Of a stretch of 64,000 bases of DNA, positions 1-10,938 are shown in pieces; positions within the stretch are counted from its first letter, which is position 1; each line of letters opens with the position of its first letter. Source of the DNA: an uncultured Pseudokineococcus sp. (lineage in GTDB: Bacteria; Actinomycetota; Actinomycetes; Actinomycetales; Quadrisphaeraceae); assembly GCF_947495735.1 (NCBI RefSeq), contig NZ_CANMAA010000006.1:62001-126000 (forward strand), given 5' to 3'. The notes under the pieces are model-generated. The model was given only the letters and a program-made list of their open reading frames with translations. It was not told the DNA's origin and did no database searches. The position numbers and the translations under genes are program-made.

Positions 1-6
1 AGGTGG

Positions 7-315
7 TCAGCTCGCGAGGGGGAGCACGCGGGCCGCGCTGCGACGGCGCGTGTACTCGGCCTCGCGCTCGTCCTCGGTCATGCCGCCCCACACGCCGTAG
101 GGCTCGCGGACGGCGAGGGCGTGCTCCTTGCAGGACTGGATGACGGGGCAGCTGGCGCAGATGGCCTTGGCGGCGTTGTCGCGGTTGCGACGGCTCGGGC
201 CGCGCTCGCCCTCCGGGTGGAAGAACAGGGTGTCGTCCGCCTCGCGGCAGGCGCCCTGCATCTGCCACTCCCAGAGGTCGGCGACGGGTCCGGGGAGGCG
301 CGAGATCTCAGCCAT
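7..315 (-). CDS. WhiB-family iron-sulfur regulator (WhiB3-like)
   Basis: This is a 102-residue WhiB-like (Wbl) protein. The four cluster ligands are C23, C53, C56 and C62 (C-x29-C-x2-C-x5-C). The family turn GVWGG lies at 74-78 and is followed by a basic tail (TRRRSAARV) expected to touch DNA. Known family members hold a [4Fe-4S] cluster that responds to NO or redox state, and they act with the primary sigma factor. The ATG at 315-313 has CAGGAG five bases upstream. The PGPVADLWEWQ opening and the nearby guaB/guaB3 genes recall mycobacterial whiB3 and the Streptomyces bldM region. The family is certain; the subclass is inferred from memory of those sequences. Confidence 0.95.
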   Translation of the reverse strand: MAEISRLPGPVADLWEWQMQGACREADDTLFFHPEGERGPSRRNRDNAAKAICASCPVIQSCKEHALAVREPYGVWGGMTEDEREAEYTRRRSAARVLPLAS

Positions 316-401
316 GGGTGCTCCTGCGGTTCGTGCCCTGAGGGGGGCGGTGCGGTGAGCGCCTCGCTGGTGTCAGCGGCGGCGCCGTGTCGATGTGCAG
401 G

Positions 402-430
402 ACGCTACAACCGATCCAGAAGTTGTTCAA
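402..430 (-). promoter_or_regulatory. Promoter of the whiB gene
   Basis: On the minus strand TTGAAC (430-425) is followed after exactly 17 bases by TAGCGT (407-402). This is the best -35/-10 pair in the window. It would start a transcript near 395 with a leader of about 80 bases before whiB. Confidence 0.7.
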
Positions 431-449
431 GGACCTGCTGGCGCGGATC

Positions 450-461
450 TGAACTTGTTCA
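450..461. promoter_or_regulatory. Palindrome in the whiB/MerR divergent region
   Basis: TGAAC-TT-GTTCA is a short palindrome 20 bases upstream of the whiB -35 box. A second TTGTTCA half-site lies at 424-430, inside that box. It could be an operator for whiB or for the divergent MerR-like gene. The remainder of the 316-671 gap shows no gene or strong signal. Confidence 0.3.
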
Positions 462-671
462 CCGAGCCGTCACGGCCTGTGCAGGAGCGCGCCAGGCGCG
501 AGCGGGGCGCGGTGCCGACTGGCCGGCGGAGGCCGCCGCCGCCAGCATGGGGTCGTGCCCGCCTCCGCTCCCGCCCCCCGTGCCGAGGGGGACGTCGTGG
601 GGCGACGATCCGACGACGACGCGAGACCCCCTGCGCGGCAGCGCCTCCGGAGTCGGCGCGAGGAGGTCCGG

Positions 672-1667
672 GTGGACTCCCAGGACGACAGCACGGCCGC
701 GCTCGCGCCCGTGACGGCCCAGGACGGGGCGCCGACCCTGAAGGTCGCCGCCGTGGCGCGGCGCCTCGGCGTCGCCCCGGCGACGCTGCGCACCTGGGCG
801 CGGCGCTACGACCTGGGTCCGTCGGCCCACACCGCCGGCGCGCACCGCCAGTACTCCCTCGAGGACCTCGACCGCCTCATGGTGATGCGGCGGATGACGC
901 TGGAGGGCTACTCGCCCGCGGAGGCGGCCCGGGTGGCCGTGCAGACGTCCGGGACCACGAGCGCGGGGCCCGCGGCTCGCGCCCCCGAGCCCGCCCGGGC
1001 GCGGGAGGTGCAGCCGCCGGCCGAGCCCGGTCCGGCGCTGCGCGCGACCAGTCCCTCGGTGCGCTCGCTCGCGCGGGCGGCGATGGCCCTGCAGGCCGGC
1101 GAGTGCGGTCGCCAGCTCGAGGCGAGCACCGCGGTGAGCGGTGTCGTGGAGACGTGGACCGGGCTCGCCCGGCCGGTGCTGCAGGCCCTGGCCGACCGGG
1201 TCGGCGCCGTCGCGCCCGGGCGCTCGCCCGGCGCCCTGCTCGAGTCGGCGGTCATGGCCGCCCTGCGCGGCGTCGCCGACGCCGAGCCCGTCAGCGGTCC
1301 GAGCGTGCTCGTGGTCCGCCCGTGCGTGCCGGCCGAGGGCGCCGCGCGGGCGACTCCCGACGGCCCGACCGGGGACCTGCTCTCCCACGTCGTCGCCGCC
1401 GCGCTGCGCGAGGAGGGGGCGGACAGCTCCGTCCTCCCGGGGGCGCACCCGGCCGAGCGCGTCGCCGCGGTCGCCGAGCAGGTGGACGCCGCCGTCCTGG
1501 TCGTCGTCTCGGACGCCGCCGTCGGGAGCGCGGCCGCCGCCGAGACGGGGCGCCTGGTGGACCCCGACGGGCTGCGCGTGCTGCTCGTCGGCCGGGGGTG
1601 GGGGGACGGCGCACCCGCGCCGGTGGTCCCCGACCTCGGCGACGTCGTCGCGGCCGCCCTCGCCTGA
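672..1667 (+). CDS. MerR-type regulator with degenerate B12-binding-like region
   Basis: A 331-residue regulator. Residues about 22-90 form a MerR winged helix-turn-helix (LKVAAVARRLGVAPATLRTW, then HRQYSLEDLDRL). The remainder resembles the helical-bundle plus Rossmann layout of CarH/LitR-like B12 photoreceptor repressors (AMALQAGECGRQLEAS, later LLVGRGWGDG). The histidine that usually ligates cobalt in the helical bundle is absent (GALLESAVMAAL where related proteins have an EH pair), so B12 binding is doubtful. GTG at 672 is chosen because AGGAGG sits at 661-666; an in-frame start at 555 lacks such a site. It runs toward the BldM-like gene. Its targets cannot be read from the sequence. Confidence 0.75.
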   Translation: MDSQDDSTAALAPVTAQDGAPTLKVAAVARRLGVAPATLRTWARRYDLGPSAHTAGAHRQYSLEDLDRLMVMRRMTLEGYSPAEAARVAVQTSGTTSAGPAARAPEPARAREVQPPAEPGPALRATSPSVRSLARAAMALQAGECGRQLEASTAVSGVVETWTGLARPVLQALADRVGAVAPGRSPGALLESAVMAALRGVADAEPVSGPSVLVVRPCVPAEGAARATPDGPTGDLLSHVVAAALREEGADSSVLPGAHPAERVAAVAEQVDAAVLVVVSDAAVGSAAAAETGRLVDPDGLRVLLVGRGWGDGAPAPVVPDLGDVVAAALA

Positions 1668-1898
1668 TCGGCGGCGGCGGTCGCCGCGGCGCCGCCGAGC
1701 GCACCGCGACCCGCCTCGCGCCCTCCGCGGCCCCCGCCCGACCCGTCCGGGGCGCCGGCTGCTCCGAACCCGGTCCGGAGCCTGTGGACGACGCCTGCGG
1801 CGGTCGTGCCTGCTGGGGTTCCCTCAGGTCTCGGTGCCCTCCTGCCGATCACCAGGGCAGACAGGCCGCGACCGCGGTCACACCACCCGGAGGTTCGC

Positions 1899-4122
<2,224 letters not shown>

Positions 4123-4147
4123 CCGCGGCGGCCCCCGGCCGGGCGGC

Positions 4148-4175
4148 GACGGCGGAGGCGGCGTCCTCCGCCGTC
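4148..4175 (+). terminator. Hairpin between guaB and guaB3
   Basis: GACGGCGGAGG (4148-4158) pairs perfectly with CCTCCGCCGTC (4165-4175) around a six-base loop. There is no T tract, which is usual for terminators in such GC-rich genomes. It ends 12 bases before the guaB3 -10 box. Confidence 0.55.
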
Positions 4176-4187
4176 GGTGCGCACCGC

Positions 4188-4193
4188 TAGCCT
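4188..4193 (+). promoter_or_regulatory. -10 box for leaderless guaB3
   Basis: TAGCCT ends six bases before the GTG at 4200, leaving no space for a ribosome site. A transcript beginning on the start codon is expected. Confidence 0.5.
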
Positions 4194-4199
4194 CCCGGC

Positions 4200-5321
4200 G
4201 TGGCTGAGATCGAGATCGGACGGGGCAAGCGCGCCCGGCGGACGTACTCCTTCGACGACGTGGCGGTGGTCCCGAGCCGCCGCACGCGCGACCCGGAGGA
4301 CGTCTCGACGTCCTGGCAGATCGACGCCTACCAGTTCGAGGTCCCGGTGCTCTCGGCGCCGATGGACTCGGTGACGTCGCCGGCCACCGCCGTCGCGCTC
4401 GGCCGCCTCGGCGGCCTGGGGGTGCTCGACCTCGAGGGGCTGTGGACCCGCTACGAGGACCCGGAGCCGCTGCTGGCGGAGATCGCGTCCCTGCCCGAGG
4501 CCGAGGCGACGCGGCGCATGCAGGAGATCTACGCCCAGGACATCGACCCCGACCTGGTCACCCTGCGGCTGCGGGGGATCCGGGAGGCCGGCGTCACGGT
4601 CGCCGGGGCGCTCAGCCCGCAGCGCACCAACCAGCTCTGGAAGACCGTCGTCGACGCCGGCGTCGACGTGTTCGTCATCCGCGGCACCACGGTCTCGGCC
4701 GAGCACGTCTCCTCGCGCACCGAGCCGCTGAACCTCAAGAAGTTCATCTACGAGCTCGACGTGCCCGTCGTCGTCGGGGGCGCCGCCTCCCACACCGCGG
4801 CCCTGCACCTGATGCGCACGGGCGCCGCGGGCGTCCTCGTCGGCTTCGGCGGGGGAGCGGCCAGCACCACGCGCACGACCCTCGGCATCCACCCGCCGAT
4901 GGCGAGCGCCGTCGCCGACGTCGCCGGGGCGCGCCGCGACTACCTCGACGAGTCCGGCGGCCGCTACGTGCACGTGATCGCCGACGGCGGCGTCGGCCGC
5001 TCCGGCGACCTGGTCAAGGCCGTCGCGTGCGGGGCCGACGCGGTCATGCTCGGCGCGGCGCTCGCCCGTGCGGTGGAGGCGCCCGGGCGCGGGTGGCACT
5101 GGGGGCCGGAGGCCCACCACACCGAGCTGCCGCGCGGTGAGCGGGTGCACGTCGGCACCGCGGCGCCGCTCGCGGAGATCCTCGGCGGCCCCGGCCGCAC
5201 GGCCGACGGGACGACCAACCTCGTCGGGGCGCTGCGCCGCGCGATGGCCACCACGGGCTACTCCGACCTCAAGGAGATGCAGCGCTGCGAGGTCGTCGTC
5301 AGCCCCTACCAGCCCGGCTGA
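4200..5321 (+). CDS. guaB3: GuaB3-family IMPDH-like protein, Ser at the catalytic Cys position
   Basis: A 373-residue IMPDH/GMP-reductase barrel without CBS domains (RTYSFDDVAVVPSRRTR, LSAPMDSVTSPATA, VIADGGVGRSGDLVKA, RRAMATTGYSDLKEMQ). This layout is that of the GuaB3 family, found next to guaB in actinobacteria; family members have been linked to GMP reduction in cyanobacteria and others. In the loop equivalent to GPGSICTTR of IMPDH the sequence is GGGAASTTR, so the nucleophile position is S222 (codon AGC at 4863-4865). Either the reaction differs from classical IMPDH or GMPR, or the protein is regulatory. The family call is firm; the function is open. Confidence 0.9.
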   Translation: MAEIEIGRGKRARRTYSFDDVAVVPSRRTRDPEDVSTSWQIDAYQFEVPVLSAPMDSVTSPATAVALGRLGGLGVLDLEGLWTRYEDPEPLLAEIASLPEAEATRRMQEIYAQDIDPDLVTLRLRGIREAGVTVAGALSPQRTNQLWKTVVDAGVDVFVIRGTTVSAEHVSSRTEPLNLKKFIYELDVPVVVGGAASHTAALHLMRTGAAGVLVGFGGGAASTTRTTLGIHPPMASAVADVAGARRDYLDESGGRYVHVIADGGVGRSGDLVKAVACGADAVMLGAALARAVEAPGRGWHWGPEAHHTELPRGERVHVGTAAPLAEILGGPGRTADGTTNLVGALRRAMATTGYSDLKEMQRCEVVVSPYQPG

Positions 5322-5343
5322 CCGCCGGGCGCCTCGCCGGCGG
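5322..5343 (+). terminator. Hairpin after guaB3
   Basis: CCGCCGG (5322-5328) pairs with CCGGCGG (5337-5343), starting at the base after the guaB3 stop codon. Confidence 0.45.
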
Positions 5344-5403
5344 GACGCCCCTGCGCCCCGTCCCGCGCTGCGCCTCCGGGGGTCCCCGGGGGAGGGTGGG
5401 GCC

Positions 5404-6402
5404 ATGAGCGACGCCCCTACCCCGCCCCCCGGCCCCTCGACGAGCGGCTGGACCCCTGAGCAGGTCGGCGACCAGAGCGGCCGCACGGCGCTCGTGACGG
5501 GCGCCACCTCCGGGCTGGGGCTCGAGGTCTCCGCCGTGCTCGCCGACGCGGGCGCGCGCGTGCTCATGACGGCCCGCTCGCGCGCCAAGGGCGAGGCGGC
5601 GGTCGCGGAGGTGCGGCGCAGGGTGCCGAGCGCCCGGGTGGAGCTGGAGATGCTCGACCTCGCCTCCCTCGCCAGCGTCACCGAGCTCGCGCAGCGGCTG
5701 CCCGAGGGGCTCGGCGCCTCCGGGCTGGACCTGCTCGTGAACAACGCCGGCGTGATGGCCGTCCCGCACGCTCGCACCGAGGACGGCTTCGAGCTGCAGC
5801 TCGGCACCAACTTCCTCGGCCACTTCGCCCTCACCGGGCGACTGCTGGGCCCCCTGCTGGCGAGCGAGGCCGCCGGGCGCCGGCCGCGGGTGGTGGCGCT
5901 GTCGAGCATGGCCCACCGCTTCGGGCGCATCACCCCGCAGGACCTGATGCGCGAGAAGCGGTACGAGGCCTGGAGCGCCTACGGCCAGTCCAAGCTCGCC
6001 GACCTCATGTTCGCGCTCGAGCTCGACCGGCGCACCGATCGCGCGGGGCGCGAGCTCGTCAGCGTCGCCGCCCACCCCGGCATCTCGGCCACCAACCTCT
6101 TCACCGGCGGCCCGCTGGGCCGGCTGCCGGGCCCGGTGCGGGGTGCGCTGGGGCGGGTGGGCGAGGCGCTCATGCAGAGCGCCGAGATGGGCGCGTGGCC
6201 GGTGCTGCGCGCGGCGACCGCCCCCGACGTCGTCGGGGGCGAGTACTACGGCCCCGCCGGCGCCGGCGAGCGCAGCGGCCCGCCGGTCCGCGTGGGCACC
6301 TCCGCCCGCGCGCAGGACACCGACATGGCTCGCTGGCTGTGGCAGGAGGCCGTGCGGCTCACCGGTGTCGACTACGCCGATCTGGAGCCGACCCCCGCCT
6401 GA
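5404..6402 (+). CDS. Short-chain dehydrogenase/reductase
   Basis: A 332-residue SDR. The cofactor site is TGATSGLGLEV (residues about 33-43) with an arginine-containing MTARSRAKG that suggests NADPH. NNAGVM follows, and the catalytic pair is in YGQSKLAD. The long C-terminal part after HPGISATNL (GPVRGALGRVGEALM, VVGGEYYGPAGAGE) is the pattern of the retinol dehydrogenase/protochlorophyllide-reductase-like SDR group that acts on lipophilic substrates. The substrate cannot be deduced. ATG 5404 has GGAGGG closely upstream. It lies between guaB3 and a SURF1 gene with no evident functional link. Confidence 0.85.
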   Translation: MSDAPTPPPGPSTSGWTPEQVGDQSGRTALVTGATSGLGLEVSAVLADAGARVLMTARSRAKGEAAVAEVRRRVPSARVELEMLDLASLASVTELAQRLPEGLGASGLDLLVNNAGVMAVPHARTEDGFELQLGTNFLGHFALTGRLLGPLLASEAAGRRPRVVALSSMAHRFGRITPQDLMREKRYEAWSAYGQSKLADLMFALELDRRTDRAGRELVSVAAHPGISATNLFTGGPLGRLPGPVRGALGRVGEALMQSAEMGAWPVLRAATAPDVVGGEYYGPAGAGERSGPPVRVGTSARAQDTDMARWLWQEAVRLTGVDYADLEPTPA

Positions 6403-6414
6403 CCCGAGCCGGTC

Positions 6415-6449
6415 CCATGCGGCCGGTGCCACGCGGCCGTCCCACGCGG
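6415..6449. repeat. Three degenerate 13-14 base tandem units
   Basis: Units CCATGCGGCCGGTG, CCACGCGGCCGTC and CCACGCGG follow one another between the SDR and the SURF1 gene. They are short and imperfect. Confidence 0.35.
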
Positions 6450-6507
6450 ACTCCCGGGTCCTCGCCGCTGGGCCGGCCGCCCTCGGCGGGCGCCCAGGGA
6501 GGCCCCG

Positions 6508-6513
6508 TACCGT
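6508..6513 (+). promoter_or_regulatory. -10 box for leaderless SURF1 gene
   Basis: TACCGT ends six bases before the GTG at 6520; no ribosome site precedes that codon. Confidence 0.45.
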
Positions 6514-6519
6514 GGCCCC

Positions 6520-7386
6520 GTGCCGCCGACCGACCCCCGCGCCCCCGCGGGCAGCCTCGTCCGGACGGCCCTGAGCCCGCGGATGCTGGCCCTGCTGGCG
6601 CTGGCGGTCGTCCTCGCCGTCGTCTTCGCCGAGCTGGGCTCCTGGCAGCTGGGGCGCTCGCGCTCCGGTGACCAGGCGCCGCCCGAGCGCGCGGTGGTCC
6701 CGCTGCAGGAGGTCCTGGCGCCGCAGGAGCAGCTGGACGGCGAGGCCGTGGCCGGCCCGGTGTCCGTCGAGGGCGCCTGGGCCGACGAGCCGCAGCAGCT
6801 GGTCGTCGACCGGGCGCCCGACGGCTCGCCGGGCGACGGCGCGTGGGTCGTGGCGGCCGTCGAGGTGGCCGACGGGACGGGCGACGGGGCGCTGCTGCCG
6901 GTCGTGCGCGGCTGGGTCGCCGGCGAGCCCGGCGCCGACGGCTTCGCCCCCGCCCAGGAGGTCCCGGAGCCGCCCGCCGAGCCGGCGGACCTCGTCGGGC
7001 ACCTGGCCGTCTCCCAGGACCCCCGGGGCCTGGCCGCCCTCCCGGAGGGCCAGCTCGCCGCCGCGAGCTCCGCGGACCTGCTCAACGTCTGGGACGGGCG
7101 CATCTACGCCGGCTACCTGGTCGCGGACGCCCCGGCGCCCGGCCTGGCCGCCGTGCCCGCTCCCGAGCGGGAGGGCGGGACCAACCTCCAGAACGTCTCG
7201 TACGCCTTCCAGTGGTGGGTCTTCGCCGTCTTCGCCGTCCTCATGTGGCTGCGCGTCGTCCACGACGTGCACCGGCGCGGGCTGGAGCGCGCCGAGGACG
7301 AGGCGGAGGCCCGGCTCGCCCCCGCCGAGCACGTCCCGGTCGACGAGCCCGTCGACCGCTCCCGACCCCAGGAGGCCTCCCGGTGA
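6520..7386 (+). CDS. SURF1-family membrane protein
   Basis: A 288-residue protein with one transmembrane segment near each end (LALLALAVVLAVVFAELGSW at about 22-42 and WWVFAVFAVLMWLRVVH at about 230-247) and a large extracytoplasmic part between them. This is the SURF1/Shy1 layout. The short GSWQLGR after the first segment and the NVSYAFQWW entry to the second are family hallmarks. SURF1 proteins assist cytochrome c oxidase assembly, possibly haem a insertion. The stop overlaps the next gene's start as GTGA, so the two form an operon. The same neighbours precede guaA in many actinobacteria. The C-terminal acidic/basic tail after the second segment would be cytoplasmic. Confidence 0.85.
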   Translation: MPPTDPRAPAGSLVRTALSPRMLALLALAVVLAVVFAELGSWQLGRSRSGDQAPPERAVVPLQEVLAPQEQLDGEAVAGPVSVEGAWADEPQQLVVDRAPDGSPGDGAWVVAAVEVADGTGDGALLPVVRGWVAGEPGADGFAPAQEVPEPPAEPADLVGHLAVSQDPRGLAALPEGQLAAASSADLLNVWDGRIYAGYLVADAPAPGLAAVPAPEREGGTNLQNVSYAFQWWVFAVFAVLMWLRVVHDVHRRGLERAEDEAEARLAPAEHVPVDEPVDRSRPQEASR

Positions 7387-7802
7387 CCACCGGACCGTCG
7401 TCCACCGCCGCGCCCACCGGCGCCCGCGCCCGCCGGCTGCGGGAGGCGAGCCTCGGCCCGGCGCTCACCCGCTACCGGGTGATGGCGATCATCACGGGCG
7501 TCCTGCTCGTGCTGGTCTTCCTCAACCTCGGCGTCCGGCTCGTGACGCACCTGCTCGGGGACGAGGTCGAGCTGATCGGCAGCTGGCTCGCCGTCACCCA
7601 CGGGTGGGTCTACATCATCTACCTGGTCACGGTGGTGGACATGTGGTCCCGCCTGCGCTGGGGGCCGGGCCGTCTGGCCGGGCTCGTGCTCGCCGGGGTG
7701 GTGCCGGCGGTGAGCTTCGTCGTCGAGCGGCGGGTCACGCGGGAGGTCCGCGCCCTGCTGCGCCAGCTCGGGGTGCCGTCGGGGTCCTCGTCCCCGCGGT
7801 GA
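7383..7802 (+). CDS. DUF3817 integral membrane protein
   Basis: A 139-residue membrane protein with three predicted transmembrane segments: VMAIITGVLLVLVFLNLGV, a histidine-containing AVTHGWVYIIYLVTVVDM, and LAGLVLAGVVPAVSFVVE. This is the DUF3817 pattern seen beside SURF1 or guaA in actinobacteria. Its function is unknown. Translation starts at a GTG that overlaps the SURF1 stop (GTGA), so it is translationally coupled and probably shares the leaderless message of that gene. Confidence 0.85.
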   Translation: MTTGPSSTAAPTGARARRLREASLGPALTRYRVMAIITGVLLVLVFLNLGVRLVTHLLGDEVELIGSWLAVTHGWVYIIYLVTVVDMWSRLRWGPGRLAGLVLAGVVPAVSFVVERRVTREVRALLRQLGVPSGSSSPR

Positions 7803-7858
7803 CCAGCGGCGGGGCGGCTCCCGCGCTCCGCGCGGTGAGGGCTGTCGAGCCGGCGCAC

Positions 7859-7864
7859 TAGCCT
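7859..7864 (+). promoter_or_regulatory. -10 box for leaderless guaA
   Basis: TAGCCT ends seven bases before the GTG at 7872. The hexamer is identical to the one before guaB3. Confidence 0.5.
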
Positions 7865-7871
7865 GGCGCGC

Positions 7872-9638
<1,767 letters not shown>

Positions 9639-9645
9639 CGCCCGG

Positions 9646-10065
9646 GTGACCGGTCGGGGGCCCGCGCCGGCCGTGCCCGACCGAGCGGGGCAGCAGGTGC
9701 GCGCCGGGGTCGTCCTCGCGTGGGCCTCCCTGGCTGCCGCGGTCGTCGCCGCGGTGGCGACGGCTCTCCTGCTGGGAGGGACGGCGCTCGAGGACGGCGG
9801 CGCCGTCACCGTCCTCGTGCTGCTGGGGCTGCCGGCCCTCTGCTGCGCCGCGGGCGTGCTCGGCGCCCGCCGGCGCTCGCGCTGGGCGGTGCCGCTCATG
9901 GCCGCCGCGGCGCTCGTCTGCCTCGCCTGGACCCTGCTCACCGCGCTCGGGGTGGGCTTCCTCCCGCTCGTCCCGGCGGTGCTGCTCGTGGCGGCGACGG
10001 TCCTGTCGGGGGCCGGTCGCCTGGAACGGCGGATGGACGCGAGATCGCGGACGTCCGGGCGGTGA
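9646..10065 (+). CDS. Small four-helix membrane protein, unknown
   Basis: A 139-residue hydrophobic protein of no family I recognise. Four membrane segments are visible: [60 protein letters not shown] and FLPLVPAVLLVAATVL, with a short basic C-terminal tail. It begins seven bases after the guaA stop, so it is likely the last gene of that transcript. GTG 9646 has GGGAG about ten bases upstream; GTG 9697 is an alternative start. It converges on the GntR gene with about 40 bases between stops. Confidence 0.6.
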   Translation: MTGRGPAPAVPDRAGQQVRAGVVLAWASLAAAVVAAVATALLLGGTALEDGGAVTVLVLLGLPALCCAAGVLGARRRSRWAVPLMAAAALVCLAWTLLTALGVGFLPLVPAVLLVAATVLSGAGRLERRMDARSRTSGR

Positions 10066-10106
10066 GCCGCAGGGCAGCGGCGCCGCGGCAGCCCGGGAGC
10101 GCGAGG

Positions 10107-10790
10107 TCAGGCGTGCCCGTGCGCCGGCGCCGCGCCGGCCTCGCGCGCGGCGGCTGACGGAGCCGTGGTGGCTCGACGAGCCACCTCCGGGTCACCGGTG
10201 AGCACGCCGCGCGCGACCTCGACCGGGTCCGGGCCCAGCGGCCCCCGGGCGCCCTGCTCCAGAGCGCGCGCCAGCCGCGCCAGGGTCGGCGAGCCCGCCG
10301 CCTCGACGACGAGGGCGGCCACCGCCTCCGGCGCCCCCGCTGCTGCGGAACCGGGCTCCAGCGCGGCCGCGAGCACCCGTCGCTGCTCGGGGTCGGCGCG
10401 CTCGGCCGCCAGGGCGGCCAGCGCCCCCAGGACGGCGCCCCGCGCGTCGGCGAGGTCCTCGGCGTCCGGGCCGTGCGAGGCCAGCGCGGCCTCCAGCTCG
10501 GAGGCGGCCGTCGCCTCGCGCAGCACCGCCCCCTCGCCGTGCCGGACGTCGACGACGCCGCGGACCTCGAGCGCGACGAGGGCCTGGGCGAGCGTCGCCC
10601 GGCTGACGCCGAGCTGCTCGGCCAGCAGGCGCTCGGGCGGCAGGCGCTCGCCGGGGGACAGGCCCTGGGCCTCGATGAAGGCCGTGATGTGGTCGGCCAG
10701 CTGCTCGTACAGGCGCGGGCGGCGCAGGCGGGCGGGACCCGTCGACGGCGCGCTGCGCGCGCGCCCCCGGGAGCCGGCCCCCTCGCCCAC
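10107..10790 (-). CDS. GntR-family regulator of the MatC/CaiB cassette
   Basis: A 227-residue regulator with a GntR winged helix at about 25-90 (RLYEQLADHITAFIEA, LPPERLLAEQLGVSRATL, EVRGVVDVRHGEGAVL) and an all-helical C-terminal half like the FadR/FCD ligand domain, though weakly conserved. It is divergent from the MatC-type transporter across 148 bases. Such placement usually means control of the neighbouring cassette, and malonate operons (matABC) are known to use a GntR regulator, MatR. GTG 10790 has GAGGAG about ten bases upstream. Its own -10 box lies inside an inverted repeat, which suggests autoregulation. Confidence 0.85.
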   Translation of the reverse strand: MGEGAGSRGRARSAPSTGPARLRRPRLYEQLADHITAFIEAQGLSPGERLPPERLLAEQLGVSRATLAQALVALEVRGVVDVRHGEGAVLREATAASELEAALASHGPDAEDLADARGAVLGALAALAAERADPEQRRVLAAALEPGSAAAGAPEAVAALVVEAAGSPTLARLARALEQGARGPLGPDPVEVARGVLTGDPEVARRATTAPSAAAREAGAAPAHGHA

Positions 10791-10860
10791 CGGGCACCCC
10801 CTCCTCGGCCGACGTCGCGGCGTCGTCGTCGCGGACCACGGCGTTGACAGCCGGCCTCGC

Positions 10861-10879
10861 TGGCCAAGAGGCTAGGCCA
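10861..10879. promoter_or_regulatory. Candidate GntR operator overlapping the gntR -10 box
   Basis: TGGCC (10861-10865) and GGCCA (10875-10879) form a perfect inverted repeat around nine bases. On the minus strand TAGCCT (10874-10869) inside it is a good -10 box for the GntR gene. A TTGACA on the plus strand at 10844-10849 lacks a matching -10. Confidence 0.45.
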
Positions 10880-10938
10880 CTGCGCCACCCCGGAGGGCGT
10901 GATCCACCGTCGTTCACCGTCGAACCGAGGTGCTGCCC

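Noticed and set aside
10844-10849. TTGACA as a full promoter for the MatC-type gene.
   Set aside because: No TANNNT lies 16-19 bases downstream; only the -35-like hexamer can be seen.
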